The translations under genes and the position numbers were made by a program. From Bradyrhizobium sp. WBAH42 (lineage in GTDB: Bacteria; Pseudomonadota; Alphaproteobacteria; Rhizobiales; Xanthobacteraceae), in contig NZ_CP036533.1 of assembly GCF_024585265.1 (NCBI RefSeq), positions 372,001 through 436,000 of the forward strand: 64,000 bases of DNA. Reading direction: 5' to 3'. A model generated the notes under the pieces. The model was not told the origin of the DNA, did not search any database, and was given only the letters and a program-made list of their open reading frames with translations. Positions within the stretch are counted from its first letter, which is position 1. Every line of letters starts with the position of its first letter. Below, piece by piece: positions 32,934-41,799 of the stretch.

Positions 32934-34016
32934 TCAATCCTGGGTATCAGGTGTCCACGGCAGCCGGACCTTCTGCCATTCCTCGAAGTCCACATGGACG
33001 TCCGCGGCGGCGACTTTTGCGGCGCTGTGAAGCCAGTCGTCCTTGCGTCCATCGAGATCGTGCTCGATCTTGGATCTGGCGCCGCCCGTTCCCGCATGAA
33101 TCGCGCCGAGATCGAATCCCTTGGCCCAGAGCAGATCGAGTCTCAGCCGCGGATGACTGCGATTGCTGAGCTCGAGCTTGCGCTGATCGGGAGCAATGCG
33201 GCGAATGATGTAGCCGCCTTTCAACTTGAGATGCGGATCGGGCGCCCGAAACTCTCCTTGGGCGACGTCCAGAAAGCGCGGCTTGCCGTTCATGCCGTGC
33301 GCCCAATCCCAGGCGGAGGGTACCAGCGCCTTGGCTTCCCTCACGATCTTGCCGCCATCCCAGGTGGCGATCGCAACGTAGCGCGGCCGGCCAAGGCCGC
33401 CGCCGCCTTTCCTGCGCGAAGCGAACCGCTCCAGCTCGGCATGGTCGGGCAGGTTCTTTCTGAGCGCCGAAGCAACCTGCGAAGGCGGCTCCGCATCCGG
33501 ATAGTCCTCCAGCTCGTGCCAGAAGTCGCGCCGTTCCTCGTCGGAGCAGGCCACGAAGGGCCGCATCCAGCTCTCCTCCTCGTCCAGCAGCGACGGGCGC
33601 GGGTTTGCGAGTCCTTCGCGATAGCCATCGAGAATGGCCGCCGCCGCATTGCGATTGGAGCTCCGCGCCTTCGGTGCGAGCCGCGCGCTGGTCGCAAGGC
33701 GGACGAGATCGAATGGATAGGGAATGACCGCGGCTTCGTCGAAGTCGTTGATGCCCCAGACCAGACGGCCTTCGGCATCGCGCCAGGTCCCGTAATTTTC
33801 GATGTGGGTGTCGCCGACCGACAGCACGGCGGGCGCATCCCTCAGCTTGGGACAGAGCTTCTCGATGCGCCGCGCCCAGCGAAAGAACGTCGCACGCAGG
33901 AACGTGAACGCATCCTTCTGCATCCGCTCGTGCTTGTGGGCGAGGTCCGCCTCAACGACGTCGCATTGCTTGCGCAGCCAGTGCTCGAAAGCCGCATTGT
34001 CGCGCTGAAAAGTCAT
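32934..34016 (-). CDS. DUF2252 domain protein
   Basis: The 360-residue protein shows the DUF2252 pattern, with VLSVGDTHIENYG at residues 64-76 and INDFDEAAVIPYPFDLVRLATS at 89-110. These motifs resemble the catalytic and Mg-binding loops of kinase-like (aminoglycoside phosphotransferase-type) folds. The biochemical function of the family is not established. The start at 34016 gives a normal N-terminus; a longer frame to 34130 would add an unsupported 38 residues. No functional partner is adjacent. Confidence 0.8.
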   Translation of the reverse strand: MTFQRDNAAFEHWLRKQCDVVEADLAHKHERMQKDAFTFLRATFFRWARRIEKLCPKLRDAPAVLSVGDTHIENYGTWRDAEGRLVWGINDFDEAAVIPYPFDLVRLATSARLAPKARSSNRNAAAAILDGYREGLANPRPSLLDEEESWMRPFVACSDEERRDFWHELEDYPDAEPPSQVASALRKNLPDHAELERFASRRKGGGGLGRPRYVAIATWDGGKIVREAKALVPSAWDWAHGMNGKPRFLDVAQGEFRAPDPHLKLKGGYIIRRIAPDQRKLELSNRSHPRLRLDLLWAKGFDLGAIHAGTGGARSKIEHDLDGRKDDWLHSAAKVAAADVHVDFEEWQKVRLPWTPDTQD

Positions 34017-34224
34017 CCGCTGCAAACCACAAATATCGGGCGGGCCGGCGCTGATCCGCGGCGCGCCATCAATCAATCTTCGGCTGCATCGACAATAAAC
34101 TGATGCTCTGACGCGAAATGCTACAATCAAATGGGCAGCGGCGCAATTGTCGGCATCTGGACTGACATCGACCGTCGCGCAGCCCTCGGCAGGGCGACAG
34201 ACGAAGCAAAGCCGGACAAGGAAA

Positions 34225-34301
34225 TGGCGATCCCGGGAAGACTCGAACTTCCGACCTACGGTTTAGGAAACCGTCGCTCTATCCGGCTGAGCTACGGGAC
34301 C
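34225..34301 (-). tRNA. tRNA-Arg, anticodon CCT
   Basis: The 77-base gene on the minus strand starts GGTCCCG and ends CGGGATC-G-CCA, with CCA encoded. The D arm is AGCTC...GAGC. The anticodon stem ACGGT/ACCGT holds the loop TTCCTAA, so the anticodon is CCT (reads AGG). The T loop is TTCGAGT. All four stems pair, with one G-T in the acceptor. Confidence 0.96.
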
Positions 34302-34443
34302 GCGGAACCCGTGGCTACGGGTTCAATCCGGTCATAGCAGAGCAGGATACGGTTCGCCAGCCGCAAGACGGGCGAGATCCATCGTCAAGCTGAACACGGC
34401 GGCAGTACAATCGCGCCCGGACCCCTTCGACGGAGCAGCCCAC

Positions 34444-34797
34444 ATGATCGAGAGCATCAGCGCCATCACGCTCGGCACCCACGACATGGCACGCGCCGTG
34501 CACTTCTACCGCTCGCTCGGGTTCGAGCTTCTCTATGGCGGCGAAGCCGCAGCATTCACCAGCTTTCGCGGCGGCAGCGGCTATCTCAACCTGACTGCGC
34601 AGCCGGACGACAAGCGCTGGTCCTGGTGGGGCCGCGTCATCTTCTATGTCGCCGATGTCGACGCCACCTATGAGCAGGCGCTCGCGGCAGGATGGCAGCC
34701 GTCGACCACGCCGCGCGATGCCGAATGGGGCGAGCGCTACTTCCATCTCACCGACCGCGACGGCCATGAGCTCAGTTTCGCACGGCCGTCGCCCTGA
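34444..34797 (+). CDS. VOC family (glyoxalase-like) protein
   Basis: The 117-residue protein is a single vicinal-oxygen-chelate unit pair. It has ITLGTHDMARAVHFYRSLGFE at the N-terminus and a closing FHLTDRDGHELSFA, where the Glu is a usual metal ligand. Metal, substrate and partner are unknown; such proteins include glyoxalase I, fosfomycin-resistance and dioxygenase relatives. The start follows CGACGGAGCAGCCCAC. It is a lone gene beside the tRNA. Confidence 0.82.
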   Translation: MIESISAITLGTHDMARAVHFYRSLGFELLYGGEAAAFTSFRGGSGYLNLTAQPDDKRWSWWGRVIFYVADVDATYEQALAAGWQPSTTPRDAEWGERYFHLTDRDGHELSFARPSP

Positions 34798-34903
34798 CCG
34801 AATAAGTCGCATCTGCTGACGTTACCACGCGCAAGTAGCGCTGTCTCAGCCACCGTGGCAAGCTCGGCGCGGTTTCCTCAAGTTCTAACCAGGGAGGACG
34901 ACC

Positions 34904-35197
34904 ATGGTAGCTTATGTCGTGCTGGGAAACTTCACTGATCAGGGAGTCCGAAACGTCAAGGACTCGCCGAAGCGGGCCGAAGCCTTCAAGGAGATGGCCA
35001 AAACGTTCGGCGTGACTGTGAAAGAGATCGTCTGGACGCAGGGACGATATGACGTTGTGACCGTTCTCGAGGCTCCGGATGAGGCTGCCGCGATGTCACT
35101 CAGCCTTAGTCTCAGCGCACTCGGCAATGTCCGCACCGAAACGCTGCGCGCGTTTTCGGCGGCAGATATGACGAAGATCGTCGGCAAGATGCTCTGA
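34904..35197 (+). CDS. GYD domain protein
   Basis: The 97-residue protein matches the GYD family: an opening VAYVVLGNFTDQGVRNVKDSP, central WTQGRYDVVTVLEAPDE and a C-terminal LRAFSAADM. Members are small dimeric alpha/beta-barrel-like proteins of unknown function, often near stress genes. A strong ribosome site AGGGAGGACGACC precedes the ATG. Confidence 0.85.
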   Translation: MVAYVVLGNFTDQGVRNVKDSPKRAEAFKEMAKTFGVTVKEIVWTQGRYDVVTVLEAPDEAAAMSLSLSLSALGNVRTETLRAFSAADMTKIVGKML

Positions 35198-35256
35198 CGC
35201 GCAAGCCCGCGCGAGCGCACTGGACCCAGGATGGCAATTCCGGGCATGGGTGGATC

Positions 35257-36213
35257 TCACGCCTTGATATTGTTGTCCTTCACGACCTTGCCCCAATAGG
35301 CGACCTGCTTGTCGAAGAAGGTCTTGAAGGTGGCGCCTTCCTGGAGCAGCAGCGTCATGTGCTGGGTGTCCTTGAGCTGGGCGGCGGTCGCGGGCTCGCT
35401 CAGGATCTCCTTGGATGCCGTCGCCATGGCCGCGACGACGTCGGCAGGCGTACCTGCGGGGGCGAAGATGCCCCACCATGCCAGCGTCTCGAAATCGGGG
35501 AAGCCGGCCTCGATCGCGGTGGGCGTGTCCGGCAGGGCCGGCAGCCGCTCGCGGCCGAGCTGCAGGATCGGGCGCAGCATGTTGGTGCCGAGCTGGGCCG
35601 CGACCAGCGCCGCCGATCCCGCGATGAGATCGACATGGCCGCCGAGCACGTCGTTCATGGCCGGCCCGCCGCCGCGATAGGGCACGTGCATGATCTCGAC
35701 GCCGGCCTTGCTGCCGAGCACGGTCATGGCGAGATGGCCGAGCGTGCCGATGCCGACCGAGGCGTATTTCACCGCACCGGGGCTCGCCTTGCAGGCGGCG
35801 ACCACGTCGGCAAAGCTCTTGTAGGGGCGTCCGGCGCCGGCCGCGATCACGTAGGGCGCGGTGCCGATCAGCAGCACCGGCATCAGCTCGCGCTCGACGT
35901 CGACCGGCGGCTTGTCGAGGATCGACGGGATCACCGCATGGGAATCGAACGTCACCAGGAAGGTCGAGCCGTCGGCCGGGCTCTTGGCGACCTGCGCCGC
36001 GCCGAGCGCACCGGCCGCGCCCGATTTGTTCTCGACCACGACGATGCGACCCAGCTTGGTCTGCAGGTTCGTCTGCAGCAGCCGCGCCATCGCGTCGGTC
36101 GATCCGCCAGGCGGAAACGGCACCACCAGCGTTATCTTGCCGGCCTGCGCTGCTGCCGGTGCCATCGCGAGGATGGCCGGTGCGGCCAAGAGCGTGCGTC
36201 GTGTGATCGTCAT
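35257..36213 (-). CDS. Bug-family periplasmic binding protein (TctC-like)
   Basis: The 318-residue protein has a signal peptide with MTITRRTLLAAPAILAMAPA, cleaved near AQAGK. The Bug family marks follow: ITLVVPFPPGGSTDAMARLL and VVENKSGAAGALGA, then a conserved GTLGHLAMTVLGSKAG. Bug proteins bind carboxylates for tripartite tricarboxylate transporters, but many, like this one, are orphans without TctAB. It ends an operon with a cupin and an RraA-like gene, suggesting capture of a keto or hydroxy acid. Confidence 0.88.
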   Translation of the reverse strand: MTITRRTLLAAPAILAMAPAAAQAGKITLVVPFPPGGSTDAMARLLQTNLQTKLGRIVVVENKSGAAGALGAAQVAKSPADGSTFLVTFDSHAVIPSILDKPPVDVERELMPVLLIGTAPYVIAAGAGRPYKSFADVVAACKASPGAVKYASVGIGTLGHLAMTVLGSKAGVEIMHVPYRGGGPAMNDVLGGHVDLIAGSAALVAAQLGTNMLRPILQLGRERLPALPDTPTAIEAGFPDFETLAWWGIFAPAGTPADVVAAMATASKEILSEPATAAQLKDTQHMTLLLQEGATFKTFFDKQVAYWGKVVKDNNIKA

Positions 36214-36260
36214 GGTCCCCTCCCTTGTTGTTGCGCCCGGCTTTTTGCTCTGTGGCGCTC

Positions 36261-36308
36261 GAGCATGATCCGGAAAAGTGTGCAGCGGTTTTCCGAAAGA
36301 TCATGCTC
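36261..36308. repeat. Short palindromic element GAGCATGATC...GATCATGCTC
   Basis: GAGCATGATCCGGAAAA and a complementary TTTTCCGAAAGATCATGCTC flank a short GTGTGCAGCGG loop. This hairpin type is common between Bradyrhizobium genes. It lies between the cupin and Bug genes of one apparent operon. Confidence 0.7.
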
Positions 36309-36336
36309 AAGAAAATAGGCTAAAGCGCAAGGCGCT

Positions 36337-36708
36337 TTAGGTCGTGCCGAAGCCTGACCCTGCTTTTCTGTATTCTGGCCGAGGCGGACTGAAGATGTCC
36401 AGCACGCGGGCGCCGTCGGGACCGGCACGCATGGTGTGCGGCACGTTCCCTGGCGTGCGCCAGAAATCGCCCTTCTTGACCGGGATTTCCTCATCGCCCT
36501 GGACGCGGATGGCGGAGCCGTCGAGCAGCACGCCCCATTGCTCTTCGGGATGATGATGCAGCGTGCCTTGCGCATGCGGCGCCAGTGTCACCACCGACAG
36601 CATCGCTTGCTCGCCGGAGAAGATGCGCGTGGTCACGCCGGCGGCGAGCTCGCGGAAGAGGCCGTCGCTGGCGTCGTCGAGATTGTGGAATTCGTCCTTC
36701 TGGCTCAC
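36337..36708 (-). CDS. Cupin domain protein
   Basis: The 123-residue single cupin has metal-ligand candidates in GTLHHHPEEQWGVLLDG (three His and a Glu) and in VPHTMRAGP. The GTG start at 36708 has GGGGAGGATGAC directly upstream; an in-frame ATG at 36774 lies in the upstream gene's region and lacks a good site. It sits between the RraA-like gene and the Bug binding protein. It may be an isomerase, dioxygenase or sensor; this cannot be told from sequence. Confidence 0.78.
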   Translation of the reverse strand: MSQKDEFHNLDDASDGLFRELAAGVTTRIFSGEQAMLSVVTLAPHAQGTLHHHPEEQWGVLLDGSAIRVQGDEEIPVKKGDFWRTPGNVPHTMRAGPDGARVLDIFSPPRPEYRKAGSGFGTT

Positions 36709-36736
36709 GTCATCCTCCCCTTTACACTCCGCCAGA

Positions 36737-37375
36737 TCAGGCCTTGCCGTAAGCGCCCTGGTAACGACCCTCACGGATCGCCTTCAGCGTCTCCTCCTCG
36801 CGCGCGACCTGAACGCGCACCGCTTCCAGCAGCGCGGCCGCACCAGTCGCGGGAAACGAAACCACGCCGTCCTCGTCGCCGACGACGATGTCGCCGGGCG
36901 CGATCACGCTGCCGCCGATCGTCACCGGCACGTTGATCTCGCCGGGGCCGTTCTTGTACGGACCGCGATGGATCACCGCGCGGGCGTAGCAGGGAAAGTC
37001 GTCGGCCGCGAAGGCCGCGACGTCGCGGATCGCGCCGTCGATCACATAGCCTTCGGCTTTGCGCCATTGCGCGATGTTCTTCATGATCTCGCCGATCAGC
37101 GCGCGCGTCTCGTCGCCGCCGCCGTCGACCACGATGACGTCGCCGGGCCCGACCAGGTCGAGCGCGCGGTGGATGGCGAGATTGTCGCCGGGCCGGGTGC
37201 GCACGGTGAAGGCCGTTCCCACCAGCTTGCCGCCGCGATGATACGGCCTCAGCCCGACCGCGCCGGGCAGCCGGCCGAGGTTGTCCGAGATCACCGAGGT
37301 CGGCGCGTCCCTGAAACCTTTAATGATATCAGCCGGCGGCTTCGGCACGCTGCTCGCTGCGATGGTGATCGTCAT
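36737..37375 (-). CDS. RraA family protein / 4-hydroxy-4-methyl-2-oxoglutarate aldolase-like
   Basis: The 212-residue protein has the RraA-like fold marks TSVISDNLGR near the N-terminus, DGGGDETRALIGEIM, and GAIRDVAAF with the Arg-Asp pair that aldolases of this family use to bind Mg and pyruvate. Members include HMG/CHA aldolase (protocatechuate 4,5-cleavage and gallate pathways) and the RNase E inhibitor RraA. Its place with a Bug-type uptake protein and a cupin favours a catabolic aldolase or decarboxylase over RraA. Confidence 0.82.
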   Translation of the reverse strand: MTITIAASSVPKPPADIIKGFRDAPTSVISDNLGRLPGAVGLRPYHRGGKLVGTAFTVRTRPGDNLAIHRALDLVGPGDVIVVDGGGDETRALIGEIMKNIAQWRKAEGYVIDGAIRDVAAFAADDFPCYARAVIHRGPYKNGPGEINVPVTIGGSVIAPGDIVVGDEDGVVSFPATGAAALLEAVRVQVAREEETLKAIREGRYQGAYGKA

Positions 37376-37669
37376 ATCAGTCCTTCCGTGTTTGTCTCAT
37401 TCAGCATGCGCCCGCGCCTTCGAAAGGCCAGATCCGGAAGGCGCGCCACTTCGTCTTCCTGGCGTCGCCAGCCGGGAGTGAGGCGCTCGCAATACGAGTG
37501 TAACAGCCTGCCGGCGGGGCGCTGTGACTCCCGCGCCACGTCAAGCACAAAATGTCAGCATCCCAGCCCTGAATTTCCCGGGTTCCATGGGTGACAAGCC
37601 GGCCATAAAGAGGCAAAAATCTGGCTCGACTCAGTTCGGGTTGCGTCTTGCAAGGAATACCCTCTTAGA

Positions 37670-38293
37670 ATGTCGGCCGTAGTTACATCGCATCGCGCGG
37701 CGCTGCTTCTCGTTGCCGCAGCAGGATTTATTCTGCTGACGCCGGGGCATGCCGAGGCGCAATGGTGGAAACGCGCACCTGTCGATTTCGAGGAATGCGC
37801 CGACGCCGCCGAGAAAGCCGCAACCAAGGCTGAGAAGACCGCGGCCCTTGCCGATTGCAACGCCAAGTTTGCCGGCCGCCGCAAGCTGGGCGGCGGCTAT
37901 TCCTATTACGATTTCCTCCAGGATCGCACCTTCGACATCGCCGGCCCCAATCCGACGCCGGAGGAGCAGAAGAAGATCGACGAAGCCTATACCGCCTATC
38001 TCGCCAAGCAGCGCCGCAGCAACGAAGCGGCCCAGGCCACCGCGCGGCAGCAGCGCGAGCAGCAAGAGCAACAGGTGCAGCAGCTCCAGCAGGTCGCGCT
38101 GCGGACCGAAGTCGAGCGCGTGCCGGTGCCGGTCGAGCGGCCGAAGGTGCAGCAGGCCGCAGGCGCAAGGCCGAAGGCCGCGCCTTGCACCAAGAGCTCA
38201 TTCTCCTGCGAATGGCCGCGTCTGTCGGAAAGCTTGAACGACCTGAAGAAGCTGTTCAACCCGACACCGAGCAAGCCCGCGAAGAAGGGCTGA
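37670..38293 (+). CDS. Secreted or periplasmic protein with Gln-rich coiled coil, function unknown
   Basis: The 207-residue protein has a signal peptide (cleaved near HAEAQW, about residue 30). A small Cys-containing region follows with ECADAAEKAATKAEK and DCNAKFAGRR. Residues about 113-145 are a Gln/Glu/Arg-rich helix of coiled-coil character, followed by a Pro/Val-rich linker and a basic tail with two Cys. I recognise no family. The nearest neighbours are convergent or far away, so context gives no role. Confidence 0.65.
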   Translation: MSAVVTSHRAALLLVAAAGFILLTPGHAEAQWWKRAPVDFEECADAAEKAATKAEKTAALADCNAKFAGRRKLGGGYSYYDFLQDRTFDIAGPNPTPEEQKKIDEAYTAYLAKQRRSNEAAQATARQQREQQEQQVQQLQQVALRTEVERVPVPVERPKVQQAAGARPKAAPCTKSSFSCEWPRLSESLNDLKKLFNPTPSKPAKKG

Positions 38294-38320
38294 AGCAGCA
38301 GCCGTCATTGCGAGATGGTC

Positions 38321-38409
38321 GTAGGGTGGGCAAAGGCGCAAAGCGCCGTGCCCACCGTCTGTTTATGATTGAGAGCGTCGGTGGGCACGCTTCGCTTTGC
38401 CCACCCTAC
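38321..38409. repeat. Palindromic element GTAGGGTGGGCAAAG...CTTTGCCCACCCTAC
   Basis: This is the third copy of the element at 10685, with perfect terminal arms. It is followed at once by a CGTCATTGCGAG element, the same neighbours as in the composite at 13210-13411 but in reverse order. Confidence 0.78.
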
Positions 38410-38430
38410 GAGAGCTGAGTTCACGACAGG

Positions 38431-38510
38431 CGTCATTGCGAGCGCAGCGAAGCAATCCAGAGTCTCGGCACAGAAAGATACTGGATTGCTTCGCTGCGCT
38501 CGCAATGACG
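38431..38510. repeat. Dispersed element CGTCATTGCGAG...CGCAATGACG
   Basis: The terminal inverted repeats are CGTCATTGCGAGCGCAGCGAAG and the exact complement at the right. The inner stem is AAGCAATCCAG with CTGGATTGCTT. Confidence 0.8.
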
Positions 38511-38537
38511 CGTGGATAGAGCTCCGGCTTGCAATCC

Positions 38538-38741
38538 TCAGTTCGGCTGCTTCTTCTTGCCGCGCTTCGGATGGACCACCGGCGCCGTGACCGTCGGCGA
38601 AGCACCCAACTGCGACCGGCTCTCCTGCAAACGCCTGTCATAGCCGGGGGAGTTCAAGACCGTCGGCGGCCTGGCGTAGGCGAGCGTCGACATGCCGCAG
38701 AGCGCGGCCAGCGCGAGGCCGATCATCAGACAACGCTTCAT
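38538..38741 (-). CDS. Small exported protein, function unknown
   Basis: The 67-residue product has a signal peptide (MKRCLMIGLALAALCGM, cleaved near AYARP). The mature part is short, polar and basic, and ends in RGKKKQPN. The ribosome site GAGGAGG lies upstream. It is 16 bases downstream of the ketopantoate reductase-like gene and may be read with it. No family is recognised. Confidence 0.55.
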   Translation of the reverse strand: MKRCLMIGLALAALCGMSTLAYARPPTVLNSPGYDRRLQESRSQLGASPTVTAPVVHPKRGKKKQPN

Positions 38742-38757
38742 CACGCCCTCCTCGTCC

Positions 38758-39765
38758 TCAATTCACGCCCCGGATCTGCTGCGGCGTCAGCCGCGGCGGA
38801 CCGTTGCCGGCCGCCTCGGCTTCCTTGATCAGCGCAACAATGCGGCGCATCAGCGGCACGGCGACATGGTTCTGCTCGGCGAGCGCAATGACCGCGCCTT
38901 GCAGATAGTCGATCTCGGTCTTGCGGCCCTGCTTCAGATCCTGCCACATCGAGGAGCGCGCCTCGGGATCGATCTTCATGGTCCGCCCGAGGATCGCGCC
39001 GAAGATCGCATCGGGCAGCCGCAGCAAGGCCGGAGACCAGCTCGTCGGGATCGGCGTCGACGATACCGGCACGATGCCGGCGGCCTTCAGTGCGGCCAGC
39101 CCTTCCGCCATCTGGTCAGCGAACAATCTTCGCCAGTCACGGTTCGCCAATTGCGCGGCGAGCGGCATGTCGGACAGCGCGCTCAGCGCATTGTTGAGGT
39201 TGATGATCAGCTTGCCCCATTGCACGCCGGTGATGTCACGGCTCGCGCGCACACTGAGGCCGGAGACCGAGAGCGCCACGGCCGTGTTCACCGAATCCTC
39301 TCCGACGTGAATGTCGCCGGAGGTCGAGCGGTGGAAACGGCCATCGCCCATCGCGATCACGTTGAACGGCACCATGCCGGCGAGCACGGACCGGCCGCCG
39401 AGCCGCTCGCGCAGCACTGCGACATTGCCGATGCCGTTCTGGAGCGAGACGATGACGGCATCCTCAGGCGCATGCTGCGCGATCTGGTCGGCGACAGCGG
39501 CGGTGTCGGCGCTTTTCACCGTGACCAGCACGATGCCGGCGCTGTGCAAGATCGAAGGGTCTTCCGACAGCGCTAGCTGGCCGGCGCCGAGCTTCGTCTC
39601 GGAGCCGTCGAAATCGGTCAGAAGCAGGCCGAACCGCTCGATCTCGGTCTTCACCCGCGGCCGCACCAAGAGCGCGACGCGCCGGCCGGCGGCGGCCAGC
39701 TTGCCGCCGACGAAACAGCCGATGGCGCCGGCGCCAGCCACCACGATCGATCGATCCGCAACCAC
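38758..39765 (-). CDS. 2-dehydropantoate 2-reductase family protein
   Basis: The 335-residue reductase starts with VVAGAGAIGCFVGGKLAAAG, the ApbA/PanE Rossmann motif. It has SLQNGIGN, the conserved Lys in QWGKLIINLNNALSAL, and the C-terminal SSMWQDLKQGRKTEIDYLQG typical of PanE. It is closer in layout to true PanE than the gene at 19052. It would reduce ketopantoate to pantoate with NADPH for coenzyme A synthesis; no panB or panC is nearby. Confidence 0.83.
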   Translation of the reverse strand: MVADRSIVVAGAGAIGCFVGGKLAAAGRRVALLVRPRVKTEIERFGLLLTDFDGSETKLGAGQLALSEDPSILHSAGIVLVTVKSADTAAVADQIAQHAPEDAVIVSLQNGIGNVAVLRERLGGRSVLAGMVPFNVIAMGDGRFHRSTSGDIHVGEDSVNTAVALSVSGLSVRASRDITGVQWGKLIINLNNALSALSDMPLAAQLANRDWRRLFADQMAEGLAALKAAGIVPVSSTPIPTSWSPALLRLPDAIFGAILGRTMKIDPEARSSMWQDLKQGRKTEIDYLQGAVIALAEQNHVAVPLMRRIVALIKEAEAAGNGPPRLTPQQIRGVN

Positions 39766-39926
39766 TGGGCTTACTCCCTGAATGACCGGCCTTCGATAGC
39801 AGAGGCGAGGCCGGCAACCAATCGCGGCGCATCCGACTTGTAACGGTCATGACTGCCCCATATGTTTTCGCCCCGGGGGCAGCCAGCGGCGAGCGCTCGC
39901 CGAACGAGACGCCAAAGGAGAGCACC

Positions 39927-40496
39927 ATGGGTCTACTCGACGTCCTCAACGGCATGCAGAACGGCCCGCGCGGCCCCTCTACGCCGAGCTCAGAGAAATC
40001 CTCGGGCGGCATGTCGCCGATGACCATGGCGCTGCTCGGCCTGCTCGCCTGGAAGGCGTTCAAGCATTTCACGACCAGCCAGTCAGGCTCGGCGCCGCAA
40101 CCGTCACCATCGCCAGCACCGCCGCCGGTGAACGCGGGTGCAGGCGGCGGCGGGCTAAGCGACATTCTCAAGGGCGGCCTCGGCGGCCTGCTCGCGGGCG
40201 GCGCGGCCGGCACCGTGCTCAGCGGCGGTCTCGGCGATCTCCTCAACCAGCTGCAGCAGGGCGGCCACGGCGATGCCGCGAATTCCTGGGTCGGCAAGGG
40301 CGAGAACAAGCCGATCGCGCCGGGCGATCTCGCCAGCGCACTCGGTGCCGACCAGATCGAGAGCCTGTCCGCCCAGAGCGGCCTGTCGCGCGAGGAACTG
40401 CTCAACGGCCTCAGCCAGTATCTGCCGCAAGTGGTCGACCATCTGACGCCGGATGGACGGCTACCGACCGAGAACGAGCTCTCGGGCAGAATCTAG
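39927..40496 (+). CDS. YidB family protein (DUF937)
   Basis: The 189-residue protein begins MGLLDVLNGMQNG and has a glycine-rich middle that ends in LLAGGAAGTVLSGGLGDLL. The YidB core follows (GDAANSWVGKGENKPIAPGDLASALG), with LSREELLNGLSQYLPQVVDHLTPDGRLP at the end. The function of the family is unknown. The ATG at 39927 follows CAAAGGAGAGCACC. The GlsB-type gene lies 42 bases downstream and is probably co-expressed. Confidence 0.85.
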   Translation: MGLLDVLNGMQNGPRGPSTPSSEKSSGGMSPMTMALLGLLAWKAFKHFTTSQSGSAPQPSPSPAPPPVNAGAGGGGLSDILKGGLGGLLAGGAAGTVLSGGLGDLLNQLQQGGHGDAANSWVGKGENKPIAPGDLASALGADQIESLSAQSGLSREELLNGLSQYLPQVVDHLTPDGRLPTENELSGRI

Positions 40497-40538
40497 TCGG
40501 ACCTCGATCGATACGCTTTCGGGAAGGGGAGCACAGTC

Positions 40539-40811
40539 ATGAGCATGGGCGGCCTGTTGTGGATCATCGTCGTCGGCTTCATTGCCGGCCTCATCGCGCG
40601 CTGGCTGGCGCCGGGGCCGAACAATCCGAGCGGCTTCATCCTCACCACCATCCTCGGCATCGCCGGCGCGTTTCTAGCGACCTTCGTCGGCCAGGCCATC
40701 GGCCATTACAGCCCCGACCAAGGCGCCGGCTTCATCACAGCGACGATCGGCGCGGTGGTGGTGTTGTTCATCTGGCACCGGCTGGTGGCGAGTGGCGTGA
40801 TAAAGGGGTGA
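40539..40811 (+). CDS. GlsB/YeaQ/YmgE family stress-response membrane protein
   Basis: The 90-residue protein has three hydrophobic segments and the transglycosylase-associated family marks: GFIAGLIARWLAPGPNNPSG and then ILGIAGAFLATFVGQ. These small inner-membrane proteins are stress-induced in many bacteria; their molecular role is unclear. It follows the YidB gene. Confidence 0.87.
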   Translation: MSMGGLLWIIVVGFIAGLIARWLAPGPNNPSGFILTTILGIAGAFLATFVGQAIGHYSPDQGAGFITATIGAVVVLFIWHRLVASGVIKG

Positions 40812-40849
40812 CAACCTCAATCGGGAGGGGCGGCACACCGCCTCCACAT

Positions 40850-40936
40850 CGTCATTGCGAGGAGCGCAGCGACGAAGCAATCCAGACTATTTCCGCGGAG
40901 GGACTTCTGGATTGCTTCGCTGCGCTCGCAATGACG
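40850..40936. repeat. Dispersed element CGTCATTGCGAG...CGCAATGACG
   Basis: This copy differs slightly in the left arm (CGAGGAGCGCAGCGACGAAG). The inner stem AAGCAATCCAGA and TCTGGATTGCTT is intact. It touches the 3' end of the SDR gene. Confidence 0.78.
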
Positions 40937-40939
40937 AGT

Positions 40940-41725
40940 TCACGTTACCAAATGCATTCCCGCATCCATGCGCACGACTTCGCCGGTCATGTTGCTGGAG
41001 GCCGGCATCGCCAGGAAGCAGACGAGCTGGGCGATGTCCTCCGCTGATGATGCGACCTTCAGCGGCACCTTCGCCACGACGCTGTCGCGTACCTGCTTGG
41101 CCTGCGCCTCGCCGCGGCCCTTGGTGAACCAGGGCGTGTCGATATAGCCCGGACACACGGTGTTGACGCGGATCAGCGGCGCCAGGGCACGCGACAGCGA
41201 CAGCGTCATGGTGTTGAGCGCGCCCTTGCTCGCGGCGTACGCAATCGACGAGCCGACGCCGCTGATGCCGGCGACCGACGACACATTCACCGCCGCCGAG
41301 GGCCGCCCCGAAGCCTTCGCACCGGCCTCGAGCAGGCTGCGCGCCGCGCGCACCATCTGGAACGGGCCGATCGTGTTGACGCCGTAGACCCGCTGGAAAT
41401 CTTCAGCCGACAAGCCGTCGAGATCGGCATGAGCCACATGCTTGGTGGTGCCCGCATTGTTGACGAGGATATCGAGCCGGCCCCAGCCGCTCGCCGCCGC
41501 GACGATCTTGCGGCAATCCTCATCCTTGGAGACGTCGCCCTGTGCGACCAGCACCTCAGCGGCGCCCGCCTTGCGGCAGGTCTCGGCCGTCGCCTCGGCT
41601 TCCTTCTGGCTCGACGAATAGTTGATGACGAGCCGCGCCCCGCTGCGCGCGAGAATTTCCGCAGTCGCTGCACCCAGCCCGGATGCGGACCCCGTCACGA
41701 TTGCGCACAAGCCGTCTTTTGCCAT
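40940..41725 (-). CDS. SDR family oxidoreductase
   Basis: The 261-residue short-chain dehydrogenase has TGSASGLG at residues 11-18, NNAG, catalytic Ser in NVSSVAG and the YAASKGAL Tyr-Lys pair. The INYSSSQKEAE segment after strand 2 fits either NADP or NAD. It is FabG-like. It is divergent from the acyl-CoA dehydrogenase pair across a 246-bp region that holds a TCCGC-N3-GCGGA box, so it probably belongs to the same pathway as a hydroxyacyl dehydrogenase. Confidence 0.86.
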   Translation of the reverse strand: MAKDGLCAIVTGSASGLGAATAEILARSGARLVINYSSSQKEAEATAETCRKAGAAEVLVAQGDVSKDEDCRKIVAAASGWGRLDILVNNAGTTKHVAHADLDGLSAEDFQRVYGVNTIGPFQMVRAARSLLEAGAKASGRPSAAVNVSSVAGISGVGSSIAYAASKGALNTMTLSLSRALAPLIRVNTVCPGYIDTPWFTKGRGEAQAKQVRDSVVAKVPLKVASSAEDIAQLVCFLAMPASSNMTGEVVRMDAGMHLVT

Positions 41726-41799
41726 CCGGATTTCCTTCCCCTGTGTCTGGTGTGGCGTCCTGTTTAGCGAGTTTGCCGCGCCCTGCAAATCGAGCAAAC

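Noticed and set aside
34131..34337. Short open frame across the tRNA
   Set aside because: Its product is translated from the antisense of tRNA-Arg (GRLELPTYGLGNRRSIRLSYGT-like), a well-known artefact.
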